This document shows, one piece after another, positions 1-23,354 of a stretch of DNA of 64,000 bases (position 1 is the first letter of the stretch; every line of letters starts with the position of its first letter). This DNA is from Ovis canadensis (lineage: Eukaryota; Chordata; Mammalia; Artiodactyla; Bovidae), in NCBI RefSeq assembly GCF_042477335.2, contig NC_091250.1, positions 133,211,384 to 133,275,383 on the forward strand, given 5' to 3'. The position numbers were made by a program, and so were the translations under genes. Below the pieces are notes generated by a model. The model was not told the DNA's origin and made no database searches. It saw nothing but the letters and a program-made list of their open reading frames with translations.

Positions 1-1622
1 CACTGTCTCCATGGTTCTTGGGAACCTCGTCTGACACTCTCATGTGGGCATCCACGTCCTTTCCTGAGTGACCTTGGATTCTCACCTAATCCTTCAGCTA
101 GCTAGCGCTGAGCTTCCTCACGCAACAATCTGCCCAGCTGAGCAAAGTGAGCATCAGTTAACGCCAGGAGAGGTGCTGGTGAAGCCCTTGGAGATGAAGC
201 CTCCCCTGTGCAGGAATCGGTCATGCTTCTAAGCTGGGATGTCATCACCTCACCCCACACCCCGGGTGTTCAGATGGATTTCACCGCGTGTCTCACCCCA
301 GAGGCTGTGGGGGCGCTTGAGGGGCTTGTGTCTGCCTGAGGCCCCTGGCCACGGGCATGCAGCAGGTCCGGGAGCCGGGTGGCCATGGCCCAGCACCGTC
401 TGGCTTGGGCAGGGCCAGCCAGAGCGCTCCATGGTGCACCGACGTGGGCCCTGGGAGACCTGAGGCTGGTGGGGCCGGCAGGACGAGCGAAGGAACACAG
501 CTTCCAGATGACCTGAGACCTTGTGCTCAGCCGCTGACGGACTGTGGATGAGCGGAGTACCTCTGAGTCCTCCAGTGGACACCCTTGTCGGGGCGGTGGG
601 TGCTAAAGGGTTTTATTTCGGTAATTTCAGGGGCGTGTTGTAGGTGCTCCCTCAGTGTATACGAGTTGTCTTATGTGTGGAGTGGCCTGGGTTTCCGCTG
701 CAGTAGTGTGCTTGCTTGTGGCGCTCGAGGTGGCCAGCATACTTGAGGAGAGGCTAGTCTTTCCCGGCCCCGTCCTCACCTTGCCGCCTTCACCAGGCAC
801 CCAGCGCAGCCCCCTCATGTTCTCAGCACCTCCTCCCCACTGCCCCCACCCCGGCACGGCGGGACCCCTCTCCGGCATCTGTACCCGGGCCTGTCTGCTG
901 CAGGCTTCCCTTTCGAGTTGCTTGTTTTTACTGTCCTAAACTTTATTTATTGCAGCTGAGCAGAGTGCCCGGGTGCGGCTGTAACCGGTGAGCAGTGCTG
1001 GGAGTGAGCGTGGGGTGTGACGCGGCATCAGGGTGGCTGGCTGTCGGCTGGGCACCCGGGGCCTGCCCCCGCCTTCCTGAGCTTTCTCAGGAGCGTGCTC
1101 AAGTCCCCGGGGCTGTGACGCCGTGCCCGCTGGAAGCGCAGCGGCCTTCTCCCTGCTTTGCGCCACCTGAACACCCCCCGTTACTAAGGATTCAGGAGAC
1201 TGACGTAGCTTCCAGAGTCGCTTTGGAGTATCCAATTCCAGACTTGAAAGCGAAGGCACCGCGTAATTTGTGCAGCGTCACCTCCAGGCAGTGGCCGTCA
1301 CAGCAACAGGACCAGCTCACCTGAGGGCCGCCTCCTTGGGCTGCGTGTCAACACCTTTTTTAGAAATAGCGTTTTTTATTAAAATATCAAACTCATGTTT
1401 GGGTAACAGCTCAGAGCACAATTTCTGAATCATGTGGCCCGTCCACAGTTGGGGTGGGAAGTGGCAGGGCTGTCTGAGTGTCTGGCTCCTGCTGCACTCC
1501 AGCCCGGCCTCTGGGGTCGCCTGCCCTGGGAGCGCGCGTCCCACCTGTCCTCGAGACGGTGCTGGAGACTAGACCCACGATCTCACGTGAGGAGAAGGCT
1601 GAATAAAGTGCCGTCTTGTATG
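1..1622 (+). other. LETM1: Probable LETM1 3' UTR (end of a plus-strand gene)
   Basis: No coding exon is visible here. The stretch ends in a good plus-strand poly(A) signal (AATAAA at 1602-1607) followed by a GT-rich tract, and contains AT-rich 3'-UTR-like patches near 938-955 and 1358-1400. The next gene, FGFR3, lies on the opposite strand with its own poly(A) signal at 5134-5139, so the two transcripts converge. In mammals the tail-to-tail neighbour of FGFR3 is LETM1, a mitochondrial inner-membrane cation-transport protein, which has a long 3' UTR. The identity is inferred from synteny, not read from protein sequence; it could be another transcript or simply intergenic DNA. Confidence 0.5.
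1602..1607 (+). terminator. Poly(A) signal of the plus-strand neighbour
   Basis: Canonical AATAAA followed about 15 bases later by a GT/TG-rich element (around 1616-1655). This is the expected form of a cleavage and polyadenylation site, and it fits the 3' end of LETM1. Confidence 0.55.
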
Positions 1623-1639
1623 ACTGGACTGTCACGGAT

Positions 1640-4600
1640 GCTCTGTCTGACCAGGTTGCTGTGGCAGCCTCTCCTCTCCACAGCGGGCCTGGGGGGTGGT
1701 CCCCAGTGGGCAGGGCTGGGACCCTGGCCAAGGGATCACCAGGAGGGGGAAATTCTGAGAGACTGAGGGCCCTGGGTCGGGGGAAGCACCTGCCAGGGCC
1801 TGCCCCTGTCTGAGGGGTCCCAAGGCCCTGCGGGCCCCCCGACACCTGGGCAGAGCCAAGAGAACCAGCCAGGCCTGCCGCCCCCCAGGCCCACATCTCC
1901 AGGGGTGTGCCCTGCCTGGGCAGGCAACTGACGCCCAGCCGGGAGGCCTGCCGGGCAGACAGTTCAAGGAGCAGGACAGGCCCCGTCCTGTTGCCCTCCT
2001 TCCCAGTAGGGAAGTCCAGCCTGCCTCAGGCAGCCTCCCCCCTGCACTGGCTGCCGCCCCACGGGGGGTTCCTTCTGCCCTTGCTGAGCCCCGACACCCT
2101 TTGCCCCTCAGCTGGGCCTTGGCACCTGTTTCCACCCCATAGGTTCTGCGCTCACGTGCGGCTCGTGACTGGGGGGGAGGAGGATGGTCCCTGGGATGCA
2201 GTGGCTCCCGTCCAAGGTTCATCTCGCCCCCAGCAGGCACCCAGACCCATTACGCCACGCACTGAATGTGTCGACTCTGCTGGGAGGTGCCCAGGGGCAA
2301 GAGCTGCATGAACTGCAGGCACGAGCTGGTGCCCCAGGACGAGAGGCTTCTCATGTGCACAGTTCAGAAGGCCCCATGAAGGGGCCCCAGGGGGCACAGC
2401 TGGCCGAGGGCGGGGCAGGGGTGGCTACGGACCGGGCTGCAGTCGGGACTCTGCAGCAACCTGGAGGGGCGCTTCTGGCCAAACTGAGGTCAGAGTGAGT
2501 GTCCATAACAGTGAAGACGTAATCGATTGTAAACAAAGTCCACACACCCAGGTGATGCTGAGGGAGCTCCAGTCCTGGTGACAGAGTCACAGAACAGGTG
2601 ACGGACGGGAGGGCACCTGGCCTTCTCAGGAGGAAGTGGAGCCCGTCCCAGGAAGCTCTTCAGGGAGAATTCCAGCCCGTGGACTGGCTGGGAGAAATGC
2701 TGGGAGCCACCTGTGCTGGGTGCAGCCTCCTGGGATGGCTGTCATGGGGACAGGGAGCTGGAGTGGCCGGTGGGGAGCGGGGTGTGAGGGCCACCAGCCA
2801 TGTGCCCCAGGCAGTGCCTCATGCCCAGCCAGGGAAGTCTGGCCTGCAGGAGCCACCAGCATGTCCATGGCTGTCCCCCTCCACAAGCCACATGCAGCGG
2901 AGGAGGGCAGGGCTGTTTCAGACGAGGCCTGGGGAGGGACAGCCAGATGGGGTCCTGATTTACAGCCTGCTCTTGGTAGCTGGGGACCTTCGTCCCCGGT
3001 GGGGGCACATGTTTCTACATGTATGATGCCGCAGCTCCTCCAAGACAGTGGCCGAGAAGTAGACAGCTGCAGCCAAGCGCGTTCACTCACCTGCCTGGGG
3101 AAGAGGACACTGCGAGGTTGGTGTCCAGCCTGGCGAGGTGGGCAGGCGGGCTCCACAGGGTGGGAACAGGATTCCGAAGGCAAGGGAGCCAGGACGGAGG
3201 TGCAGACACACCAGCCCGGTGATGCATCCCAGGCCGTGAGGGGAAGGCAGAGGGCGAGGCCAGGCCAAGAGTCCAGGATTGGAGACGGGGCTCTAGAGCC
3301 TCCGAGGGCGGGCAGGGTGTTTATGGGGCGAGGGGGCGGGCCGCGGGTGGAGGTGGGGCCAGACTGGTGAGGGGCGGGGCGGCGATGGGAGGGCGGGGCC
3401 AGGTGCGCGGGGGGCGGAGCAGCGGTGGGAGGGGAGGGGCCCGGGGCGTGAAGGGCGTGCAGGTGCGGGCGCGCGGAGGAGTGGGCTGGCCACTGTCTGG
3501 CCCCGCTGCCTGGCGCCCCAGCCTACCCGCCGGAGCCCGTTTCTCTGGTCAGAGGCCAGCCCTGGGTTTCCATCCTGTGTCCCAGGAGGCCGCCCCCGAG
3601 CCGGGCCCCGGGCCCAGGGCCCGCCGGTCGCCGGGCCCTTGGCTGTTCAGACAGCGCACCGAGCCCCCAGCCCCGGGCCAGGCCAAAGAGGAGCCCGGCG
3701 CGCGGCGGGGATGCTGCCGGGCCGGCGCTAGAGGGCGTGCCTCGCCCGCGCTGCGCCCGTCCCGGCCGGGACCGCCTCCCGGCTGTGGCTTCGCCCGCGC
3801 CCTCCGCGCTCTGGCTCTCCCTGGCCTCCTTGCCCTCTCCGCCTCTATCGCCGCGTGTCCCCCGCGCACTGGACACAAACACGGGATCTCTGGCAGGCTG
3901 GAGAGGCTTGGGACGGGCCGGAGGCGCTTTCCCGAGTAGTCAGGCTTTGGGCGGCACGGTTATCCAGAGGCAAGCCCCTAGCAGCCTCTACTGGTCTCCA
4001 GAGAGGGCCCAGAAACCCCTCACTTGAAAGGTAAGCTGAGCACAGCGATAAAGGAAGCAAGTTTCTTTGAAACCAGAATAAAAGTTCACAGTGCCCAGGG
4101 GCTGGCTTGTCCTTCAAGGTGGTGGGACATGAGGGACAGAGGGCCACCAGGTCGCACAGCAGGGGCACGTTGGGGAGCGACAGCCAGCCCTGGCCGGTGC
4201 TCAGTTCCAGGCAGGACGGGAGTCCGCACGGCGACCTGTCCCTGAACCCAACCCTAGCCTCCCCGCCAGGCACCACCGTTGCCTCCTCCAGGAAGCTTTC
4301 CCAGACTCATCCCCACCACTGCTGCACGCTCTGCTGTCTTGCCTCCCTCAGGCTCTGAACTCTGCAGTAGGCGGGCCCAGGTCCTGTTACTGGGCCTCAG
4401 CTCCCTGACTGACCAGCCAGAGTATTGGCATACAGTGCCTGCCAGAAGTTGTGCAGGGGGCGATGGTGGGGCCCAAGGGGGTGCCAGGCCTGGGATGGGG
4501 AGGGAAGCCAGCCAGGAGCAGGAGTGTGGCCTGGACTGCAGATTGTCAGAGCCCGGGGCTTTGTTTACATGGGGTTCCATGCCCCGGGGTGGGGTGGGGG

Positions 4601-5109
4601 GGCGCGGTGTGGCAGGGGCAGCCACCTAGAAGCCTCCTTTTCCCCAGCTGACTGGGTCAGCAAACACAGGGGACAGGGTGGGGACGGAGGCCTTGGAACA
4701 GCGAGTACCTGGACGTGACCTCCCCCCCCCCCGCCCCGCCCCCGAGTCCCTGAACTCCATGAGCTGGGGACAGACAGGATGGCCAGGCCCAGCCTCTTCT
4801 CACTGCCCCTTCCCACTAACACATCATCTGCATCCCCTACCCCTGGAGACCCCAGACCAAGGCAGTGAAAACCACCGGTGATCTCGAGGTTCTGCCAGTA
4901 GCAGGCCTCTGTGCCAGAGATCTGGGCTGGAAAGCCGGGAGAGTGAGACCCAGGCAGCCAGTCCAGTCTGGAGGCCCCCACCCCTGCTGCAACCAGGGAG
5001 CCCACCCTCCTCCCTCCTCAGGGGACAGATGATGGGACCCATCCCAGGAGGGCAGGGAGGACCTGGGAGTTGCCTGGGACCCCATGACAAGAAAGACAAG
5101 ACAAGAAAG
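1640..5109. other. Spacer between two convergent 3' ends
   Basis: GC-rich DNA with no protein gene I can support. The part near 4280-4400 resembles the 3' end of an old L2 element (a tcctccaggaagc-type stretch). The CpG-rich block at 3290-3880 is listed separately. Nothing else is recognised. Confidence 0.5.
3290..3880. promoter_or_regulatory. Orphan CpG-rich block with GC boxes between LETM1 and FGFR3 3' ends
   Basis: Dense CpG with repeated GGGGCGGGGC/GGGCGGGGC-type GC boxes between about 3325 and 3450, followed by a CG-rich stretch to 3880. It sits about 1.3 kb beyond the FGFR3 poly(A) site, where no promoter is expected from the two coding genes. It could be a promoter for a plus-strand transcript running antisense into the FGFR3 3' UTR, or just GC-rich DNA. 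No transcript is proven by the sequence. Confidence 0.35.
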
Positions 5110-5133
5110 CACAGATCTGAACCAGGTGTCTTG

Positions 5134-5139
5134 TTTATT
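5134..5139 (-). terminator. FGFR3: FGFR3 poly(A) signal
   Basis: The minus strand reads AATAAA here, followed by AAGACACCTGGTT, which resembles the distal end of the mammalian FGFR3 mRNA. Cleavage is expected near 5110-5120. The resulting 3' UTR is about 1.55 kb. Confidence 0.8.
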
Positions 5140-6494
5140 TTTTGGAAAGCGCGTCTGCCGGTTTGGCCCCCCCCAAGGCTGGGGTCCCTGAGAACAGAGA
5201 CCACTCTGAGCCTGCTGACAAGCAGAGAACAGCCGCCCAAACTCAGGGCAGTTAACAGTACAAAAGTAACGAAACTGAATCTGTGGCTTTCTCTCCCAAG
5301 CTTTGAAAGGTAGCAGTCCGAGCTATTAAAGTCTAAAAGCATTGCGTAAGAAGTGTTAAATCTACAGCAAATACATCTTGTAAAAACTCAATAAATTATA
5401 TATATAGATATATATAAACTTGTAACATCTAATAACATCTGAACCTGAATGCAGGGGTGGCCCCCCTGAAATTGCCTCCCTGCCTGGAACACATTGCAAT
5501 TAGAAGAAATTGTATGAAAATACCAGCTTGCTTTGAAGTCTAAAAAAATAAATCTCCTAGAGAAAAATCCTATAGAAATCTACTTCTCCTGCAAAAGAAG
5601 GCCAAAGGAAATAAAATATCCTCATGGAATCATCTCAAACTATTAATGACCCTTTAGGGTGCCTGTGGGTTGGCTCCAGCCTTGGGGTGCAGGCTTGGAG
5701 GCACCCTCAGCAATCCCCTAAACGAAGCATAAACCTTTTCACTGTTAATAAGTTAAAACTTAAACCTCTGCCATGCGGCTAAACCCTAGGGCCCTGGGGA
5801 GCGACAGGACATGGCTCTGGGGGTCGATAAATAACTTTACAAATATACAGGTCCAAGGACAGAAAAGCCCCTCCCTACTCCGTGGTTTCTGCATTTGTCT
5901 CAACAGTTGAGTCCCCGGGGCCTCCCCCAGCTAAGGGGCCCCGCCCCCTGCCCCTGCCCCCTCAGGGTCCCGAGCCTCAGTTGTACCGGCCCGCCTTCTC
6001 CCATATAGATACTTTTATATATATGTATGTGTATATCATATACACCGCATCTATTTATATAAATGTACACTCGTTTCTGGAATAAACCTTTCAGATAGAA
6101 GTTAAAGGCTCCCGCCTTCAGGTACCCGTAATTTCAGTCTCTGGGGGACAGGGTGGGGAGTGGGGAGGCCTGGAGGTGGGGGCTGCTAACACCCCAGGCA
6201 AAGGTGCCACTTGGGGGAGGGGAGGTGCGCCACACGGGGGCTTCCCTGTAGGCTCAGCTTGGGCGCTTGGAGGGGCCTCAGCCCACTCTGGACACGGAGC
6301 CTGGCCAGCCCCTGGTGCTCCCTGTGGGGGGCCGCGGGCGGGGCAGGGAGCCCAGGGAGGGCCCCATGGGAGAAGCCCCTTACATTCTACGTTTGGTCCC
6401 TGGTGCTGCCAGTCCAGGTGGCCAAGAGGTCACCGCACAGCAGGGTGAGCACCCCAGGGACCCCAGAGCACACGTGCGTGGGTGCACGCACGCC

Positions 6495-6519
6495 CACACA
6501 CACACACACACACACACAC
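6495..6519. repeat. (CA)12 microsatellite in FGFR3 3' UTR
   Basis: Twenty-five bases of uninterrupted CA dinucleotide, transcribed as (TG)n in FGFR3 mRNA. It is flanked by GCAC/GTGC-rich sequence that could also adopt Z-DNA. Confidence 0.97.
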
Positions 6520-6665
6520 GTGACGCTGTCTGTCCATCCGTCCACCCGTTCCAGGTCGTGGGCCCGGGCCGGCGGGACCAAGGGATCATGGCACGCCAGC
6601 GGCAGCACGGTGGGCTGGGGTCTGTTCTCACATTGATGGGGGCTCGGCTGGCTGGCCGCGGCCCT

Positions 6666-19290
<12,625 letters not shown>

Positions 19291-19392
19291 CGCGGGGGCG
19301 GGGGGTGCGGCGTCCTCAGGCGGCGCACGCCGGCATGCTGCCCCCCATGGCCCGGCTCTAGCACCGGCGGGAGGAGGGCGCCGCTGCGGAGT
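19291..19392 (-). other. FGFR3: 5' UTR portion of FGFR3 exon 2
   Basis: The acceptor is predicted at the CTTCCTCCCGCAG tract just beyond 19392 on the minus strand. This leader contains an 11-codon upstream ORF (19316-19348). The acceptor is inferred from its polypyrimidine tract and AG only. Confidence 0.6.
19316..19348 (-). promoter_or_regulatory. Upstream ORF in FGFR3 leader
   Basis: ATG at 19346-19348 opens a 10-codon peptide (MGGSMPACAA) with a second in-frame ATG. It ends in TGA at 19316-19318, leaving 25 nt before the main ATG. It could lower or condition translation of the receptor if exon 2 begins at 19392 as predicted. Confidence 0.55.
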
Positions 19393-19504
19393 CTGCGGGA
19401 GGAAGCAGGCACCTCGTCACGCGGGCGGGCCGGGGCGCGCAGGGGCGGAGGCGGCGGTGGCCGGGCTCCCGCGCCCCGGCCCCTCCGATCCCCGGCCGCC
19501 CCGC

Positions 19505-19536
<32 letters not shown>

Positions 19537-19537
19537 C
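19505..19537. repeat. (CCG)n triplet run in FGFR3 intron 1
   Basis: About eleven CCG/GCC triplets. A shorter GGC run follows at about 19629-19650. Both lie within the CpG island between exons 1 and 2. Confidence 0.9.
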
Positions 19538-19767
19538 AGAGCTCCCGGGCCGCCTGGCGCCGGCCGCCGCCTCCCCACCGCGGTCCCTCCTCCCCCTTCC
19601 CTCCCCGGCTGCTGCAGAGCCCTCCCAGGGCGGCGGCGGCGGCGGCGGCAAACTTTCCAGAGCGGGAAGCCCGCGCCCCGGCCGGGCCCCACCGCAGACA
19701 CCGCTTGGGATCCGAGCCCGCCGCGCGCTCCGGACCCCTCGCGCCCGCCGGGTCCCCACGCACCGAC

Positions 19768-19950
19768 CTGGCGGCCCCTGGCGCCCGACTCGCGGAGCGC
19801 GGCTCCCGATCGCGCCCGCCGCGCGCCGGCCCAGCGCCTGCGCCTCGTCCCTCCGGCCGTCCGCTCGGCAGTGCTTGGTGGGCCCGGCCGAGCTGGACCG
19901 CGCGGCGTCAGCTGCCGGCGTCAGCTGCCCGCGCCGCCGCCGCCACCGCG
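19768..19950 (-). other. FGFR3: Probable noncoding exon 1 of FGFR3
   Basis: A plausible donor (CCAG/GTCGGT) lies at 19768/19767 on the minus strand, giving an intron 1 of 375 bp to the exon 2 acceptor. The upstream limit is set only by the start of the GC-box cluster. FGFR3 is known to have a short noncoding first exon. Both ends are uncertain. Confidence 0.4.
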
Positions 19951-20280
19951 CACTGAGCCCGGGCGGCCGGGCGCGCGGCAGCCAGTGGGGGCCGGCCCGC
20001 TCCCGCCCCGCCCCGCCCCGCCCCGCCCCGGCCACGCCCGCCCCGGCTCGCGGGGCGCGGGGAAGCGCCCCTCCCCGGGGGCGGTCCGGGGGCGGGGCCG
20101 CGCCGGCTAGCCCCTGCCCGCGGAGGGGATTAGAGGGGGCGGGGCGGGGGCGCCCGGCGGTCTCGGAGGGCGTGGGAGCTGGCTCCTCCGCGAGGCCTCC
20201 AGTCTCACCGTCGGGCCCCCCCGCCCCCCCCGCCCCCCCCGCCCCGCACAGAGAGGCGCCCCGCACAGAGAGGCCGAGCG
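19950..20280 (-). promoter_or_regulatory. FGFR3: FGFR3 core promoter region with GC boxes
   Basis: A run of overlapping GC boxes (five CCCCG repeats near 20006-20032), further GGGGGCGG boxes near 20077-20100 and 20137-20150, and a G-quadruplex-capable C-run at 20215-20246. No TATA box is visible. This fits the Sp1-type FGFR3 promoter; the start site is not defined here. Confidence 0.7.
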
Positions 20281-21655
20281 CGGGTTTCTCTGCACAGCGC
20301 GCTGTCCCGGTGGCCACCGGGCCGCCGACCAGGGGCTCAGGCCCGGGGAAGGCTGGATGGAGAGGGGGCGTAGAGAGGGGTGGTCTCTGCGGGTGAGACT
20401 TGTCAGGGAGGCTTCACCGAGACGGAGCCGCACAGGCTAGGCCCCGGGGCGTGAGTAGCCCAGAGAGCCTGCAGCCAAGGCCAGTTCGGCCTGCCGCCTG
20501 GGGGTGGGATGCTAGGGGCCTGCCGCTGCATTTATGAAGCGCCTGCTGAATGCTCGCAGAGCTCGGCTGCCTGAGTTCCCAGCCAGAACGTTTCCCCAAG
20601 CACACGCCACCCCAGGGAGGAGTTTGGAGACAGGGTGCTCGCTGTGAGACAAGGTGCTCGCTGTGAGAATGGAGGGCGGGGCTGGGCGGCCCAGGTGCAG
20701 GACCCCGACTCTGGGGCTCTGAGGAAGGCGGCGGTGGGGAGCTGGTGGCAAAGCCTGAGATGCCTGGAGAGGGGGGAGGGGGCCTGCAGGAGCTGGGCCC
20801 CGCAGCCAAGCACCTCTGGCTTCTCAGGCTCCATGTGCCCATCAGCAAATTGGTCAAGGAGAGTGCCTCTGACCTGCCGCTCCGGCCATCCTGCTGTTCC
20901 AGGTGCAGCCTGGAGACACCCCAGCCTTTGGGGCCAGCTAGACCCTGGGACCCTGAAGTGTCACAGGGAAAAGTCAAGTCGGACGCTATGTTGGAACTAT
21001 TTGTTTGACTTGCTTGCTGTTCCTTTTTTTTTTTTTTTAATTACAATCATACAGAATGGCCTGTCTTGGAGAATCCTGCTCCTCTGCCTGTTAAAAAGTG
21101 CCTTGGTTGAGAACCCTGTCCACCTTCCTCCAGATGGCAGGGAGGAAGAAATCAACACATCATCCTGCCTAAGGCTTGCCATTCTAGGAGGTATTTGCAG
21201 CATTCGTGGACTCTTGCCTTTGCTTCCTCACCTCCCCCCGTCCCTGATCTGTGGAAGAAGCTGGCACCCAGACCCCAGTGAGGGTGCTGTTGTGAGATAT
21301 TAGTGTGCCACCCTCTCAGCCACCGGCTCTCAGCCCCTCGTCTCCGGCTCCCTGGGCTGCTGCGCGGCGAGTAGAGCAAGCCTGGACTTGCTGACAGAAG
21401 GGCCGGCTGCTCTGTGCCCGCCCGGCAGGTCAGCGCCTCTGCTGTGTGCCGCCTTGCTTGCCTGCTCTGGTCAAGCCCGCGTCCCCCAGACTGGCCGGGG
21501 GCACCGTCCGCTTCCATGTGGGCCTGGCCTGTGGGCACTGCTAGCAGGCGAGGGCAGAGGGCACTCCCACTGTGCCCGCCAGAGTGGGCCCTGAGCGCCT
21601 ACTTCCTCCAGCAAAGGGCCCTGGTTGGCCTCTGGGTGCTCGATACCCTGGATCC
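20280..21655. other. FGFR3 upstream flank without recognised features
   Basis: GC falls away from the promoter. There is a 16-base T-run at about 21024-21039 and a tandem CAAGGTGCTCGCTGTGAGA-type duplication near 20632-20668. No gene or repeat is otherwise recognised. Confidence 0.5.
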
Positions 21656-21659
21656 GCTT

Positions 21660-22045
21660 CCCAGGGCTGCTGCACAAATTCCCACAAACCAGTTGGCTGA
21701 AATTTAGTCTCTCCCAGTTCTAGGGGCCAACAGTCTGAAATCAAGGTGTCAGTGGGGCTGTCCCCGGCCCCGCACTCCCCAGCCCCATCTCAGAATCCAG
21801 GGGAGGGTCCTTCCCGCCTCTTCCTGCTGCTGGTGGTTCCTGGCTGTCCTGGGCTTGCGGCTGCATCCACCCCAGTCTCCCCTCCGTAGCCACATGGTTT
21901 TTCTTCCATTGTATAAGGACACTTGTCTCTGGATGTAGGGCCACCCAGATAATCCAGGCTGATCTCTTGATCTCATGAGCTTAATTTAATGACTGGAAGA
22001 GTCTCTTTTTCCAAATAAGGTCGCATTCCCAGGCTCCAGGAGCGG
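21660..22045. mobile_element. Ancient mammalian interspersed repeat
   Basis: The sequence follows a familiar old eutherian repeat: a CACAAACCAGTTGGCTGAAA segment, then CTCCCAGTTCTAGGGGCC, then TCTGAAATCAAGGTGTCAG, later TATAAGGACACTTGTCTCTG and CCAAATAAGGTCGCATTCC. I recognise the pattern but cannot assign its class without a repeat library. Confidence 0.6.
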
Positions 22046-22324
22046 ATCTCCCTTTTGGAGGCCCCCTCCTGCCCTTCACCACACCCCCCCGTGGTGGCTG
22101 GGGCCTTTGGTGCTGCCCACGGTTTGAAGCGGCCCCTCCGCTGCAGCCTGTCTCTAGCGGCACCATCAGGTGGCATCTAGGCCAGAGTTCAGGAGCGTTT
22201 TCATGGCTCTTGGCAGAGGACTCTGCCAGATTGCTTCCAGAGGGTCTGATGCTGCTCTTGCCAGCCCCGGAGGAGTCGCTGCCCACTTGGCCCCGCCCTT
22301 GTCACCAGGGGAGGGCACCGCTCA

Positions 22325-22400
22325 AAGGCATTTTTATTATTCTTGACAAAATAATTTTATTTGTCCACAATTATTGTTTCCAAGTCAGCACATTCAGCTG
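22325..22400. promoter_or_regulatory. AT-rich core with two inverted SOX-type motif pairs
   Basis: Between GC-rich flanks lies a roughly 65-bp AT-rich core. It contains GACAAAATAATTTTATTTGT followed by C (22345-22365) with ACAAA/TTTGT ends, and the inverted repeat ACAATTATTGT (22367-22377). Paired ACAA(T/A) half-sites in opposite orientation are the binding form of SOX9-type dimers. The site is about 2.4 kb upstream of the FGFR3 promoter. Confidence 0.45.
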
Positions 22401-23350
22401 GAGCAAGCTGTCCCACGGGACCTTCTTCAGACGGCGGGCGTGCCCCCATGCCAGTTCCCCGGGATGGCCAATGGAGGTGGCCTCCGAAGTGCCCCTGGTA
22501 GCCAGGGTTTCATCACAGCCTGTTGACAGGGCATCTCCCCCGAGGCCCCCTGCAGCGCGGCCGGGCTGAGTCCTCCTCAGGCCCACTGGAGCCCTCTCCC
22601 GGCCCCCAAACACCGACCCCACCTCCCAAGGACCACAGCGTGGGGAAGGAAGGTGGGTGTGGAGGCAGAGGGCAGCCGGGCCCAGCCCAGCCCGGTGGGT
22701 GAGTCAGAGCTGGGCGGCCCTGCATGCTGGGGCTTGTGCAGGTGAGCGGGCCGCCGTGGGCCCTGGGTGCGGATCCCAGTGGGCTGTTACCACCCAGCCC
22801 CCCCCCAACCCCTCCTCACCCCCCCAGCCTGGCCTGGGCTGACACTGGGTTCACGGCGCCAAGGTGCACTCAGCGCAGGGGAGTTTCAATCCCTGCCCTG
22901 CCTACATCCACAGCTCTCCTGCCCACTGTGGCCGCCACAGTGCCCAACAGGCACCCATCAAGGCCAGAGCTAAGCCAGGGGCCCAGGGCAGGGGAGTCCC
23001 AGCCAGAGCCTTCCACTTAGCCCCCTCAGGGACTCGGGCCCAGGGAGGGGCTGCCGTGGACTCAGGGCTGGGCTGGGGGAGACCGAGGCCTTCAGATGTC
23101 CAGTGCCCAGCTTCTCTTCCAGGAGGCTCTGGGGACCCCCTGCAGGGGCAGCTCCGTCTCCGAGCTCCCCCCTCTCCCAGCACGCGTTCACCGTCTTTGG
23201 AAGTCACTGCCACCCCTGCCTGCTGTCAGGGCTCAGGAGCTGGGCCCCAGGGCTCAGAGCAGGTCGACTAGGGATGAACAGGGGCCCCTGGGACGCCCTG
23301 CTGGGCTGGGCTGAACTAGGTCCCTCCCCCCCAAGGAAAAACAAGTGGAC
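22400..23350. other. GC-rich intergenic DNA
   Basis: No gene, repeat or regulatory pattern that I can support. Confidence 0.4.
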
Positions 23351-23354
23351 CTGA

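Larger units (their letters stand above)
5115..6665 (-). other. FGFR3: FGFR3 3' UTR
   Basis: This runs from the base after the TGA stop to the predicted cleavage site about 15-25 bases past the minus-strand AATAAA. It is unusually AT-rich for this neighbourhood between about 5320 and 6100, including a long TA-rich tract at 5390-5425 and another at 6000-6065. This fits a conserved 3' UTR with RNA-stability or microRNA target sequences. A (CA)n microsatellite lies at 6495-6519. Confidence 0.85.

Noticed and set aside
1-1600. LETM1 coding exons.
   Set aside because: No open frame matches the LETM1 C-terminus; only a 3' UTR is plausible.
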